From contig CACIWJ010000002.1 of the NCBI GenBank assembly GCA_902590365.1, positions 1 to 62,524 on the forward strand: a stretch of 62,524 nt of DNA. Direction: 5' to 3'. The notes under the pieces were generated by a model that did no database searches, was not told the origin of the DNA, and saw only the letters and a list, made by a program, of their open reading frames with translations. Source of the stretch: an uncultured Pelagibacteraceae bacterium. GTDB lineage: Bacteria > Pseudomonadota > Alphaproteobacteria > Pelagibacterales > Pelagibacteraceae. A program made the position numbers and the translations under genes. Shown here in pieces: positions 45,446 through 55,522 of the stretch (positions within the stretch are counted from its first letter, which is position 1; every line of letters begins with the position of its first letter).

Positions 45446-46522
45446 ATGACACAATTAAAATTCAGGAAAATTAACATAGAAAGCTATAGGCCGGGTAAGT
45501 CTACATTAGGCAAAATTAAAAACTTAATTAAATTATCAGCCAATGAGTCTGCTTTAGGAGTGAGTTCACGAGTAAAAAAATTAAACTTAAAAAATATAAA
45601 TATTGAAAAATATCCAGACAGTAAATGTAAAGAATTAAGAAGTCAAATCGCAAAAAATTTTAGATGTGATTTTAACAAAATTATTTGCGGATCAGGATCT
45701 GACGAAATTATACAAATGATCTGTCAATTATTTCTTAATAAAAATGATGAAGTTATATTGCCTAAATATAGTTTTTTAATGTATAGAATATATGCAAAAA
45801 TAGTTGGCGCTAAAATAATTTTTTCTAAAGAAAAAAATTTTAAAATTTGTGTTGATGATATTATTTCAAAAATATCTAATAAAACAAAAATTGTTTTTTT
45901 AGCAAATCCAAATAATCCAACGGGAACTTATTTAAATTTTAAAGAATTGAAAAATCTTAGAAAAAAATTAAATAAAAAAATTCTTTTAGTTATAGATGAT
46001 GCTTACTTTGAATATATGACACAAAAAGATTATGTATCTGGTTTAAAACTGTTTAAAAATAATAATAATGTTTTTATTTTAAGAACTTTTTCCAAAGTAT
46101 ACGGACTAGCATCTTTAAGAGTAGGATGGGGGTATGGATCAAAAAAAATAATAGATGAATTATACAAAATTAAACCACCATTTAATGTTAATAAAATTGC
46201 CCAGTTGTCTGCGATTGAGTCTTTAAAAGATTATAAATTTTTAAAAAAATCTGTTAAACACAATCTAAATTGGTCAGTAAAGATTAAAAAATTTTTAGAA
46301 AATAAAAATATTAAAACTAATAAAATTGCAGCGAATTTCTTTTTGTTAGATTTTGATAGTTGCAAAAAATCTGCTAATTATGTGGCAAAAAAATTAGAAA
46401 ATAAAGGTATAATTTTGAGATCTATGGAGAACTATAAAATGAAAAATAAACTAAGAATGACTATTGGTTCTGTTGCTCAGAATAAAAAATTTATTAAAGA
46501 AATAAAAAATATTTTAAGATAA
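45446..46522 (+). CDS. hisC: Histidinol-phosphate aminotransferase family
   Basis: 'KLSANESALGVSS', 'IICGSGSDEIIQMICQLF', 'FLANPNNPTGTYL', 'RTFSKVYGLASLRVGWGYG'. Confidence 0.9.
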   Translation: MTQLKFRKINIESYRPGKSTLGKIKNLIKLSANESALGVSSRVKKLNLKNINIEKYPDSKCKELRSQIAKNFRCDFNKIICGSGSDEIIQMICQLFLNKNDEVILPKYSFLMYRIYAKIVGAKIIFSKEKNFKICVDDIISKISNKTKIVFLANPNNPTGTYLNFKELKNLRKKLNKKILLVIDDAYFEYMTQKDYVSGLKLFKNNNNVFILRTFSKVYGLASLRVGWGYGSKKIIDELYKIKPPFNVNKIAQLSAIESLKDYKFLKKSVKHNLNWSVKIKKFLENKNIKTNKIAANFFLLDFDSCKKSANYVAKKLENKGIILRSMENYKMKNKLRMTIGSVAQNKKFIKEIKNILR

Positions 46523-47418
46523 TGAATAGAATTTTAATTATAGGCTGTGGATTAATTGGCTCTTCAGTTTTAAGAGCTGTACATAAAAAAAAAGTAGCTA
46601 AAAAAATTTTCATTTTAGAAAAATCAAAAAATAATATTTCTAAAATTAAAAGATTGAATCTTAAATGTCAGATAATTAAAGATTTTAAAAATGAAATTCC
46701 AAAGATGGATATGATAATTTTTTGTACACATTTAAGCAATTACGAAGAGGCTTTAAAAAAAATTAACAAATTCTTAAACAAAAAAACTATAATTACAGAT
46801 GTTGGTTCGACAAAAAATTTAATATTACAAAAAATAAGAAAGAAACTTAAAAAAGGAGTTTTTTGGACACCGAGTCATCCAATTGCTGGATCTGAAGTAA
46901 GTGGCCCAGAATTTGGTCATTCTAATTTATTTAAAAACAAATGGTGTGTGCTCATTAAGGAAAAAAATTCAAATAAAGAACATTTAAAAAAACTAAATAA
47001 ATTTTGGAAAAAAATTGGATGTAAAATTGTTATGATGAATTCCGAAACACATGATCATATATTTGCAATAACTAGTCATCTGCCTCACTTAATTGCTTAT
47101 AATATAGTAAAAACAGCACTAGATTTTGAAAAAAAAAGAAAATCAAATTTTATAAAATTTAGTGCTGGTGGATTGCGAGATTTTTCACGTATTGCAGCAA
47201 GTAATGAGATTATGTGGAGAGATGTTTTTTTAAGTAATCAAAAAAATATTATATCGGCAATTAATTTATTTATTAAAAATCTTAATGCTTTTAAAAAAGA
47301 TATTAGTATTAAAAATAGCAATAAAATAATTAAAAAATTAACTCTTACCAAAAAAGTTAGAAAAAAAATTATTCAGTTGAAACAAGATGTGGATTTACCT
47401 GATTTTGGAAGAAATTAG
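46522..47418 (+). CDS. tyrA: Prephenate/arogenate dehydrogenase
   Basis: 'ILIIGCGLIGSSVLRAVHKK', 'VGSTKNLIL', 'PSHPIAGSEVSGPEFGHSNLF', 'ITSHLPHLIAYNIV'. Confidence 0.9.
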   Translation: MNRILIIGCGLIGSSVLRAVHKKKVAKKIFILEKSKNNISKIKRLNLKCQIIKDFKNEIPKMDMIIFCTHLSNYEEALKKINKFLNKKTIITDVGSTKNLILQKIRKKLKKGVFWTPSHPIAGSEVSGPEFGHSNLFKNKWCVLIKEKNSNKEHLKKLNKFWKKIGCKIVMMNSETHDHIFAITSHLPHLIAYNIVKTALDFEKKRKSNFIKFSAGGLRDFSRIAASNEIMWRDVFLSNQKNIISAINLFIKNLNAFKKDISIKNSNKIIKKLTLTKKVRKKIIQLKQDVDLPDFGRN

Positions 47419-48938
47419 TTTTTTAATTCTGAATCAAGGTTTTTAAGGTATTTTTTAAAGTTTGATGCTCCTTTTATAGAGTCTTTATAGATAGGCTTTC
47501 TAGCTTGGTTAAAGCTTACAGTTTTAATTATTTTTTTGTTTTTATAAAATTCTAAACAGTTTTGCTGCCAATTAAGATCACAAAATTTTATTAATTCATT
47601 TATTTTTTGTTCTGGATTATTAATTAGATCTTCATATTTAAGATCAAAAATTTGATTCTTTAAATTTTTCTTCCAAAAATCCATTAAATCTTGGTAAATC
47701 TTATAATAATCTACAATATCCTTAATGTCGTTTGAAAAAAACATACCCCCTTCAAATTCATTTTTATAAATTGACCAACTGTTTTCAAATGAGTCTCTTG
47801 AACAATGAATAATTATTGAATTTGGAAAAATAGATTTGATAAAACCTATCCATCTAAAGTTAAGTGGTGCCTTATCGGTAATGATGTTGGCATTGCACAT
47901 TTTGTTTAAAAAATTTAAATAATCACTTTTAAATTTATTAAATAAATTTTCTAAATCATTTTTATTTTCGACTTGGCTAAAAAATTTTTGAAAATAATTT
48001 GATAATAATAAAATTTCACCTCCTCCATAAACTTCTGAATGACTTGAAATTATCTGTTCAACCAGTGAAGTGCCAGTTCTAGGCATACCTAAAATAAATA
48101 TAATTTTTTTTTCATTTTGAGTTAAAGGAAGTTTTTGTAATGTATTGTTCTGATAGAAATTTTTTATTTTTTGGAAAAGTTTTTTATCATTTTCAATATC
48201 ATAATTTAAAAGACTTTTTTTTAATTTATTTGCTTTTTCAATATAAAAAAAAGATTTTTCGTAATCCTTTATGTCTTCATAAACTTTTCCTAGCGCAAAA
48301 CTTAAATCAATAATATTACTTTTGTGTAATTTTTCGTCTTTTATTTTTTTTTCCATTGTTTTTATATGATCATTGCTAGAATTATACTTTTCTAGCATTG
48401 CAATACCTCGGTCAGCTTTGGTGAAATTTTCATCAAGTTTTAATATTTTTTTATAATAAATTTTTGCTTCATCAAATTTACCTATGGATTGTAGTAATGA
48501 AGCAAGATTATAATTTGTTTCAATTACTTCAGAATTTATTTTTATTGATTTTTTTAGTAAATCCTCAGATTTTTCAACATGATTAATTTCTTCATATAAA
48601 GCAGCTAGATTATTAAGTGTATTTATATAATTTGGTTTTATTTCTAAAACTTTCTGAAAGTATTTTTCTGCAGGATCGTACTCTTTTTTTTTATAATAAC
48701 TTAAGCCTAAATTATTTAAAAAGTTAATATTATTTTTGCTTTTTTTTAACGCATTTTCTAAAAGATCAATTGATTTTTCATACTCACCTTTTCCTTGGTA
48801 TCCTAAAGATAATAAATTATAAAATACTTCTAGCTTAGGATGTTTTTTATTTAAATAAGTTGCTTCAAATATTACTTCATCAAAATTACCAGCACTTAAT
48901 TTATTAACTAAAATTTTTAACTTTTGTTCAAGATCCAT
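47415..48938 (-). CDS. TPR-repeat sulfotransferase family protein
   Basis: N-terminal TPRs ('AEKYFQKVLEIKPNYINTLNNLAALYEEI'); sulfotransferase 'FILGMPRTGTSLVEQIISSHSEVYGGGE'. Confidence 0.88.
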   Translation of the reverse strand: MDLEQKLKILVNKLSAGNFDEVIFEATYLNKKHPKLEVFYNLLSLGYQGKGEYEKSIDLLENALKKSKNNINFLNNLGLSYYKKKEYDPAEKYFQKVLEIKPNYINTLNNLAALYEEINHVEKSEDLLKKSIKINSEVIETNYNLASLLQSIGKFDEAKIYYKKILKLDENFTKADRGIAMLEKYNSSNDHIKTMEKKIKDEKLHKSNIIDLSFALGKVYEDIKDYEKSFFYIEKANKLKKSLLNYDIENDKKLFQKIKNFYQNNTLQKLPLTQNEKKIIFILGMPRTGTSLVEQIISSHSEVYGGGEILLLSNYFQKFFSQVENKNDLENLFNKFKSDYLNFLNKMCNANIITDKAPLNFRWIGFIKSIFPNSIIIHCSRDSFENSWSIYKNEFEGGMFFSNDIKDIVDYYKIYQDLMDFWKKNLKNQIFDLKYEDLINNPEQKINELIKFCDLNWQQNCLEFYKNKKIIKTVSFNQARKPIYKDSIKGASNFKKYLKNLDSELKN

Positions 48939-48939
48939 T

Positions 48940-49692
48940 TTAAATTTTGGTAATTTTTCTTACTTTAAGGTTTGCTGTTTTTTCAATAATTTCAATTGTA
49001 TTTTTAATATTCATTGTTAAAACTTTTTTCCTGGGGCCATAAGCATGGATTAATTTTTTTGAATTAATACACACAGCCACATGTCCTTTCCAGTAAATTA
49101 TATTCCCTTTTTTTAAATTATTTAAATTTTTTTGTCCTTTTCTAATTTTAATTTGGTCTTTCGTATCTCTTGGAAAATACTTATTATTATAAAGATAATA
49201 CATCTGCACTAATGCAGAGCAATCTATTCCATCAAATGTTTTTCCACCCCACTTATATTTACAATTAATAAATAGATTTAAAATTTTTATAAAGTTTTTT
49301 TCTTTAAAGTTATTTTTTTTTATATCTTTTAAATAAATCCATTTATTTTTTTCAAACATAATAAAATTTTTATATTTTTTTAAAATTTCAATTCTACTAG
49401 CAAATGGTAATTTTTTTCTTTGTATATATTTATTAGAATTTTTTGGAAAACTAAAAATATTTGTTTTTTGAACATTTATTTTATGTGTTGGCGTAAATTT
49501 ATTCGAATATTTTATATTTTTAGTGTAGCCAACATATTTGTCAAAAGCTGTTTTAATTTTTAACCACCCTTTTTTTTTAGATAAAATTTTAAATTTTTCA
49601 CCATAAATAATTTGAGAGCTTATTTTTGATTTATAAGATGGCTTCTCATATAAATTTATATATGTATTTTTATTGTAAAAATTATTTTTCAC
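48940..49692 (-). CDS. NlpC/P60 cysteine peptidase with SH3-like domains
   Basis: 'YKWGGKTFDGIDCSALVQMYYL' catalytic Cys; 'GHVAVCINSKKLIHAYG' His; no evident signal peptide. Confidence 0.88.
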   Translation of the reverse strand: MKNNFYNKNTYINLYEKPSYKSKISSQIIYGEKFKILSKKKGWLKIKTAFDKYVGYTKNIKYSNKFTPTHKINVQKTNIFSFPKNSNKYIQRKKLPFASRIEILKKYKNFIMFEKNKWIYLKDIKKNNFKEKNFIKILNLFINCKYKWGGKTFDGIDCSALVQMYYLYNNKYFPRDTKDQIKIRKGQKNLNNLKKGNIIYWKGHVAVCINSKKLIHAYGPRKKVLTMNIKNTIEIIEKTANLKVRKITKI

Positions 49693-51058
49693 GAAGATTT
49701 AATTTGTCTTTTATTATCCATAATAAAATTAAAGAAGGAATAACCATTATAGCTGTTAAAATAAAAAATATTCCCCAATCACCATTTAACCAATCAACTA
49801 AAGCACCGGATGATGATGCAAGAGTTGTTCTTCCCGCTGTTCCTATTGAAGCAAGTAATGCATATTGGGTTGCAGTATAAGTTCTATCAATTAAAAGCGA
49901 AATAAACGCCACAAATGCAACTGTTGCAAATGCAGCAGCTATATCATCAAATATAACGGCAACTGCAAATAATAATTCAGACTTTCCTGTCCATGCTAAG
50001 GCAGTAAATAGTAAGTTTGTTCCAGCCATTAATATTCCAGCAAGAAACATTGCTTTCAAAACTCCAGATCTAATTACAAATAACCCACCTAATAATGTAA
50101 AAATAACTGTTGTGATCCATCCCAAAGTTTTAGAATAAATTGCTATATCACCTTTAGAAAATCCTATTTCCTTGTAAAAAACTATCGACATTCGTCCTAG
50201 AAAAGCTTCTCCAATTTTAAATAAAAAAACAAAACCTAAAATTCCTATTGCAATTGAAAAACCATTTTTTTTAAAGAAGCTAATTATTGGACCACCCAAA
50301 GTGCTTGTAATCCAAGCAGTTAAGCTAGTTATGATATTTTTTGATCCAAGTTTGTTTTCTATTAAATTATCTGTCTCTTTTTGTTTTAGCTGTCTATCTA
50401 TTGAGATAGGTTCGTGAACAAACATTAAACCAATGTTCATTAAAATAACTATTATCCCTAAAATTAAAAAAGTTGATTGCCAATAATTTATTACACCAAT
50501 ATTCTCCAAATATTCTGCTGTAAATAAAGCTACTACACCACCTAATTTATAACCACTCCACCAACCAACTACTGCCATTGCAGCACCAGCTGCCATTGAT
50601 TTACTTTCATTTTCTCCAATTTGTTCAATTCTTAATGCATCTACGGTTATATCTTGCGTAGCAGATGCTACTGCAATAATTAAGCCAACTGTAATTAACA
50701 ATGCTAAATTTTCAGTTGGATTAATAAAACTCCATATGGCTAAGCTAATTAAAATTGCAATTTGCATTAAAATTATCCAGCTTCTTCTATGACCTATTTT
50801 TTTTGTTAAAAATGGTATTTGAAGCCTGTCTATTAACGGGGCCCATAAGTAGTTAAAAGCATAAACACTAAATATTAGCCCAGCCCAACCGATAGTTGAT
50901 CTGCTTAAGCCTTCTTCTTTAAGCCATAAGCTTAAACTGCTACCTATTAAAACCCATGGAAAACCTGAAATAGCTCCAAGTAATAAAATTCTAAGCATTC
51001 TTATATCAAAATATACAGCGAAAGTTTCTGACAAAGATTGTTTTTTAAATTCTATCAT
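49682..51058 (-). CDS. MFS/PAT-family AmpG-like permease
   Basis: 'GAISGFPWVLIGSSLSLWLKEEGLSRSTIGWAGLIFSVYAFNYLWAPLIDR', multiple TMs. Start ATG at 51058 (MIEFKKQSLS) preferred over 51148, which overlaps trkH. Confidence 0.85.
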   Translation of the reverse strand: MIEFKKQSLSETFAVYFDIRMLRILLLGAISGFPWVLIGSSLSLWLKEEGLSRSTIGWAGLIFSVYAFNYLWAPLIDRLQIPFLTKKIGHRRSWIILMQIAILISLAIWSFINPTENLALLITVGLIIAVASATQDITVDALRIEQIGENESKSMAAGAAMAVVGWWSGYKLGGVVALFTAEYLENIGVINYWQSTFLILGIIVILMNIGLMFVHEPISIDRQLKQKETDNLIENKLGSKNIITSLTAWITSTLGGPIISFFKKNGFSIAIGILGFVFLFKIGEAFLGRMSIVFYKEIGFSKGDIAIYSKTLGWITTVIFTLLGGLFVIRSGVLKAMFLAGILMAGTNLLFTALAWTGKSELLFAVAVIFDDIAAAFATVAFVAFISLLIDRTYTATQYALLASIGTAGRTTLASSSGALVDWLNGDWGIFFILTAIMVIPSLILLWIIKDKLNLREK

Positions 51059-51060
51059 AA

Positions 51061-52506
51061 TTAGCTTCTCCAAAAAGATGGTAAGAATAATACCAGTATA
51101 GCAAATAATTCCAATCTTCCTAAAATCATCCCTGTACTTAAAATCCATTTTGAAACATCAGGAAGTTGATAAAAATTACCATTTGGACCTATAGCAGATC
51201 CTAAACCAGGTCCTACATTTGAAATAGAAGTTGCAGCACCAGATATCGATGTAACAAAATCAAGTCCAGTAAGTGATAACAACGCTGTTAATATGAAAAA
51301 AATAATTATATAGAGATAAATAAAGGAAATAATTGAGGCTAAGAATTTGTCATTTACAGTATTATTTTCATATTTGATAATGAAAATTCCTCTTGGGTAA
51401 ATTACTTTTTTTAATTGATTTATTATAAATTTATATAGTATCTGAATTCTAAAAATTTTTACACCGCAAGTAGTTGATCCAGCACATCCACCTATAAACA
51501 TTAATATCAAAAAGTAAAATAATGGAAAACTACCCCACTTATCAAATCCTTGTGTTACATAACCTGTTCCTGTTAAAATAGATATAACATTAAAGCTAAC
51601 GGATCTAATATCGGATAATGAAAAATTATTATCTTTTATTAATAAATAACAAAAAAGAATTACTATTGATAATATTATTAACTTTATAAAAGTTTTAATT
51701 TGAGAATCTGATAAAAATATTTTTTTATTTCCACTCATAAATTTTATATAAGCTATGAAAGGTATACTTCCTAATATTATGAAAAAAATTGCCGTCAACT
51801 CTATTTTAACATTATTAAAATATCCTATTGATTCATTATAATTTGAAAAACCACCAGTAGCGATAGTTGTCATAGAATGAGTTAGACTATCAAAAATATT
51901 CATACCAAAAAATTTATATGAAAAACCACAAAGTAAAGTTAAAATTACATATATAATAATCAATTTTATAGAAATCTCTTTTGATGAAGGCAATATTTCA
52001 TTTGTAGAGTCCGTGTTTAAAACTTTGAATAATAACATACCACCTACATTCATAATTGGCATTAAAGTTATGGCCATTACAATAATTCCAATTCCTCCTA
52101 ACCACTGAAGTAATGCTCTCCAAAGTAAAATGCTTTTAGGTGCATTTTCTAAATTTATAATAATAGTTGATCCAGTTGTAGTTATACCCGACATACTTTC
52201 AAAAAATGCATCTGTAAAAGATAAGTTTAGTTTAGAGAAAAAAAGTGGAAGAGCTCCAAAAATCGCAATAGTAATCCAAGATAAAGATGTAAGTAAAAAT
52301 GCTTGATGAAGATTTATTTTTTTATCATAATCTAAATTTGATATTACAAATAAAATTCCAAAAATTAGTGTAATGATTGAAGCAATAACAAAAGAAGAAT
52401 CAAATTCACCATAAACATATTGAATAATAATTGGAATTATCATGAATATTCCAAGTATTATTTGCAACATTCCTAGAGTGAAAAAAACTGTTTTATAATT
52501 GGGCAT
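51061..52506 (-). CDS. trkH: Trk-type potassium uptake membrane protein
   Basis: Pore signature 'SMSGITTTGSTII', 'HSMTTIATGGFSNYNESIGYF', 'MFIGGCAGSTTCGVKIFR', 'ATSISNVGPGLG'. Confidence 0.92.
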   Translation of the reverse strand: MPNYKTVFFTLGMLQIILGIFMIIPIIIQYVYGEFDSSFVIASIITLIFGILFVISNLDYDKKINLHQAFLLTSLSWITIAIFGALPLFFSKLNLSFTDAFFESMSGITTTGSTIIINLENAPKSILLWRALLQWLGGIGIIVMAITLMPIMNVGGMLLFKVLNTDSTNEILPSSKEISIKLIIIYVILTLLCGFSYKFFGMNIFDSLTHSMTTIATGGFSNYNESIGYFNNVKIELTAIFFIILGSIPFIAYIKFMSGNKKIFLSDSQIKTFIKLIILSIVILFCYLLIKDNNFSLSDIRSVSFNVISILTGTGYVTQGFDKWGSFPLFYFLILMFIGGCAGSTTCGVKIFRIQILYKFIINQLKKVIYPRGIFIIKYENNTVNDKFLASIISFIYLYIIIFFILTALLSLTGLDFVTSISGAATSISNVGPGLGSAIGPNGNFYQLPDVSKWILSTGMILGRLELFAILVLFLPSFWRS

Positions 52507-52594
52507 TTTGTTTAAACATTATTTTATGGTAAATAAATTTCAACACTATAAGAATTGATAAAACAACCAAATATATGAATTTTTTAAAAAGTTT

Positions 52595-54157
52595 GTGATT
52601 GATAAAGTAATTTTAGATAAAACTAATGCTTGGCCTTTTGTAGAAGCAAAAAAGCTTCTTAGAGAGAGAAAATCTTTTATAGAAAAGAAAGGAAAAATTG
52701 TTCTGCAAACGGGATATGGTCCAAGTGGGTTACCTCATATTGGAACTTTTGGTGAAGTAGCGAGGACTTCAATGATTGTTAATGCCCTAAATAAAATAAC
52801 AGATATTCCAAAAGAAATAGTTACTTTTTCTGATGATATGGATGGACTAAGGAAAATTCCTGAAAATATTCCAAATTCTCAAAAACTAGAAGAAAATCTT
52901 CATAAACCTCTAACATCAGTACCAGATCCATTTGATAAATATAGTAGTTTTGGTGAACATAATAATGAGATGCTAAAAAAATTTTTAGATGAATTTAATT
53001 TTATATATTCATTTAAAAGTTCTACTCAACTTTATAAATCTGGTTATTTTAATGAGACTTTAAAATTAATTTTAAAAAATTATAAAAATATAATGAATAT
53101 AATTATTCCAACTATAGGAAAAGAAAGACAAAAAACATATTCACCTTTTTTACCGATTTGTCCAGATAGTGGTAAAGTATTAGAAATACCAGTACTTGAA
53201 ATTGATGAGAAAAATTCAAAAATAATTTTTGATAATAATGGAAAAAAACTTGAAAAAAGTATTTTAGATGGAAATTGCAAACTTCAATGGAAGGTTGATT
53301 GGGCTATGAGGTGGTATGCTATTGATGTTGATTTTGAGATGTATGGTAAAGATTTAATTGAAAGTGCAATTTTATCAACAAAAATTATAAAGTTACTTGG
53401 TAAAACTAATCCATCAGGATTTTCTTATGAACTTTTTTTAGATGAAAAAGGAGAAAAAATATCCAAATCGAAAGGTAATGGTATTACTATTGATCAGTGG
53501 TTAAAATATGCTTCACCAGAAAGTTTATCTTTATTTATGTATCAAAATCCAAAGAGAGCTAAAAAACTTTATAAACAAATTGTACCAAAAGCAGTTGATG
53601 AGTATTTAGATTTTATAGAAAAAGCTAAAACACAAGATGAATTACAAATGCTAATGAATCCTGTTTGGCATGTGCATAATGGAAAGATTCCAAAAGAAAA
53701 TAATATAATGAGTTTTTCGATGTTACTTAATTTAGTAGAAGCTAGCAATTCAGATAGTAAAGATCTTTTATGGAAATTTGTAAAAAAATATAAAGCAGAT
53801 ATTTCTGAGAAAGATCATCCTATATTTGATAGTTTAATAAGTTATGCAATAAAGTATTATATTGATGTTATTAAAAAAAACAAAAAATATAGAAAACCAA
53901 ATAAAGAGGAAAAATTAGCGCTTGAAGCATTAGTTAAAACTCTTGATGAGTGTACTGATCAAATGAATCCTGAAGACATTCAAACAAAAATATATGCAGT
54001 TGGCAAAGATAATGGTTATAAAGAAAATTTAAGAGACTGGTTTAAACTAATTTATGAAGTAGTTTTTGGAGATGAAAATGGCCCAAGGATGGGTTTTTTT
54101 ATAAGTTTCTTTGGAACAAGTGAAACAAAAGAATTGATTAAAAATAAAATCAAGTAA
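52595..54157 (+). CDS. lysK: Class I lysyl-tRNA synthetase
   Basis: 'GYGPSGLPHIGTFGEVARTSM' (HIGH), 'KGEKISKSKGNGI' (KMSKS); GTG start. Confidence 0.93.
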   Translation: MIDKVILDKTNAWPFVEAKKLLRERKSFIEKKGKIVLQTGYGPSGLPHIGTFGEVARTSMIVNALNKITDIPKEIVTFSDDMDGLRKIPENIPNSQKLEENLHKPLTSVPDPFDKYSSFGEHNNEMLKKFLDEFNFIYSFKSSTQLYKSGYFNETLKLILKNYKNIMNIIIPTIGKERQKTYSPFLPICPDSGKVLEIPVLEIDEKNSKIIFDNNGKKLEKSILDGNCKLQWKVDWAMRWYAIDVDFEMYGKDLIESAILSTKIIKLLGKTNPSGFSYELFLDEKGEKISKSKGNGITIDQWLKYASPESLSLFMYQNPKRAKKLYKQIVPKAVDEYLDFIEKAKTQDELQMLMNPVWHVHNGKIPKENNIMSFSMLLNLVEASNSDSKDLLWKFVKKYKADISEKDHPIFDSLISYAIKYYIDVIKKNKKYRKPNKEEKLALEALVKTLDECTDQMNPEDIQTKIYAVGKDNGYKENLRDWFKLIYEVVFGDENGPRMGFFISFFGTSETKELIKNKIK

Positions 54158-55197
54158 TGTTTAATAAATTAAGATCAATAATATTTAAGCTCGACCCTGA
54201 ATTTGCTCATAACTTGGCTATTAAAGCTTTAAAATATAATTATATTCCAAATAATAAAATTCCAGCAAATAGCCTGTTAGAAACAGAAATATTTGGAAAA
54301 AAAATTTCTAATCCAATAGGTCTTGCTGCGGGTTTTGATAAAGATGCGGAAGTTTACAATTCCTTCTATAAACTTGGTTTTGGTTTTGTTGAGGTAGGGA
54401 CTATTACTCCTTTAAAGCAGTATGGAAATCCGAAACCAAGAGTTTTTCGTTTAGAAGAGGATGAAGCCTTAATAAATAGATTGGGTTTTAACAATTCAGG
54501 GGTGAATAAAGTTAGTTCTAGAATAAAATCTAATCCACCCAATGGATTATTTGGAATTAATATTGGACCCAATAAAGACACAAAAAATAGAGTTGAAGAT
54601 TATTTAATTGGTTTGCGAAAATTTTATAATTTAGCTGATTATTTAACGGTAAATATTTCATCTCCAAATACAGAAAATTTAAGGAGTTTTCATAATTCAA
54701 ATGAACTTAGTGAACTTTTAAGTGAAATTGAAAAAGAGAAAAAAATTTTAAAATCAAATATACCTATCATTGTTAAAATTTCACCAGATATTCATGATAA
54801 TGACGTAGAAAAAATTTCTGAATTACTTTTAAAATATAATATTTCATCTGTAATAATTTCAAATTCTACAGATAGTAGTAGAGAAAATTTAAAAAATATA
54901 AATAAACTAGAGAAAGGTGGTTTATCAGGCAAGCCTCTAGAAGTTAAATCTAATTTGTTAATTAATAAATTTTTTAAAATTTTGAGAAGTAAAATAAAAA
55001 TAATTGGAGTTGGTGGAGTTGACTCAGGAAAAAGTGCATATGAGAAAATAATTAATGGCGCAAACCTAGTTCAACTATATACTGGGATGGTTTATCAAGG
55101 TCCAAATATTGCTTATAAAATTACTAAAGAACTAATTGAAATTACAAAAAATCATAGTGTTAAGAACATTTCAGAACTTGTAGGTATTAAAAAATGA
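54157..55197 (+). CDS. pyrD: Dihydroorotate dehydrogenase (quinone)
   Basis: 'NPIGLAAGFDKDAEV', 'GFVEVGTITPLKQYGNPKPRVFRLEEDEALINRLGFNN', 'VNISSPNTENLR'. Confidence 0.96.
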   Translation: MFNKLRSIIFKLDPEFAHNLAIKALKYNYIPNNKIPANSLLETEIFGKKISNPIGLAAGFDKDAEVYNSFYKLGFGFVEVGTITPLKQYGNPKPRVFRLEEDEALINRLGFNNSGVNKVSSRIKSNPPNGLFGINIGPNKDTKNRVEDYLIGLRKFYNLADYLTVNISSPNTENLRSFHNSNELSELLSEIEKEKKILKSNIPIIVKISPDIHDNDVEKISELLLKYNISSVIISNSTDSSRENLKNINKLEKGGLSGKPLEVKSNLLINKFFKILRSKIKIIGVGGVDSGKSAYEKIINGANLVQLYTGMVYQGPNIAYKITKELIEITKNHSVKNISELVGIKK

Positions 55198-55199
55198 TC

Positions 55200-55228
55200 T
55201 TGACTGGTAACTTTAGAGCGCTTATACA
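55200..55228 (+). promoter_or_regulatory. Predicted strong sigma70-type promoter for rpmB
   Basis: TTGACT (55200-55205), 17-nt spacer, TATACA (55223-55228); only 12 nt to the rpmB ATG (55241). Confidence 0.8.
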
Positions 55229-55240
55229 ATCGTATTTTTT

Positions 55241-55522
55241 ATGTCAAAAAAATGTGAATTAACTGGAAAAATACCTCTTAAAGGTCATAAAGTTAGTCAT
55301 GCTAACAATAAAACCAAAAGAAGATTTTTACCAAATCTTAAAAAAGTAAAATTTAAGAGCGATATTTTAAAAAAAAATTTAAGATTAACTGTATCAAACG
55401 CAGGAGTAAGATCTGTTGATAAAAAGGGAAGTTTTGATCAGTTTATTAAATCATCAAAAGCAAAAAACTTATCTATAAGACTAAAAAAAATTAAAAAGGT
55501 ATTGCTTAGTAAATCTGCATAA
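55241..55522 (+). CDS. rpmB: 50S ribosomal protein bL28
   Basis: 'MSKKCELTGKIPLKGHKVSHANNKTKRRFLPNLKKV'. Confidence 0.97.
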   Translation: MSKKCELTGKIPLKGHKVSHANNKTKRRFLPNLKKVKFKSDILKKNLRLTVSNAGVRSVDKKGSFDQFIKSSKAKNLSIRLKKIKKVLLSKSA

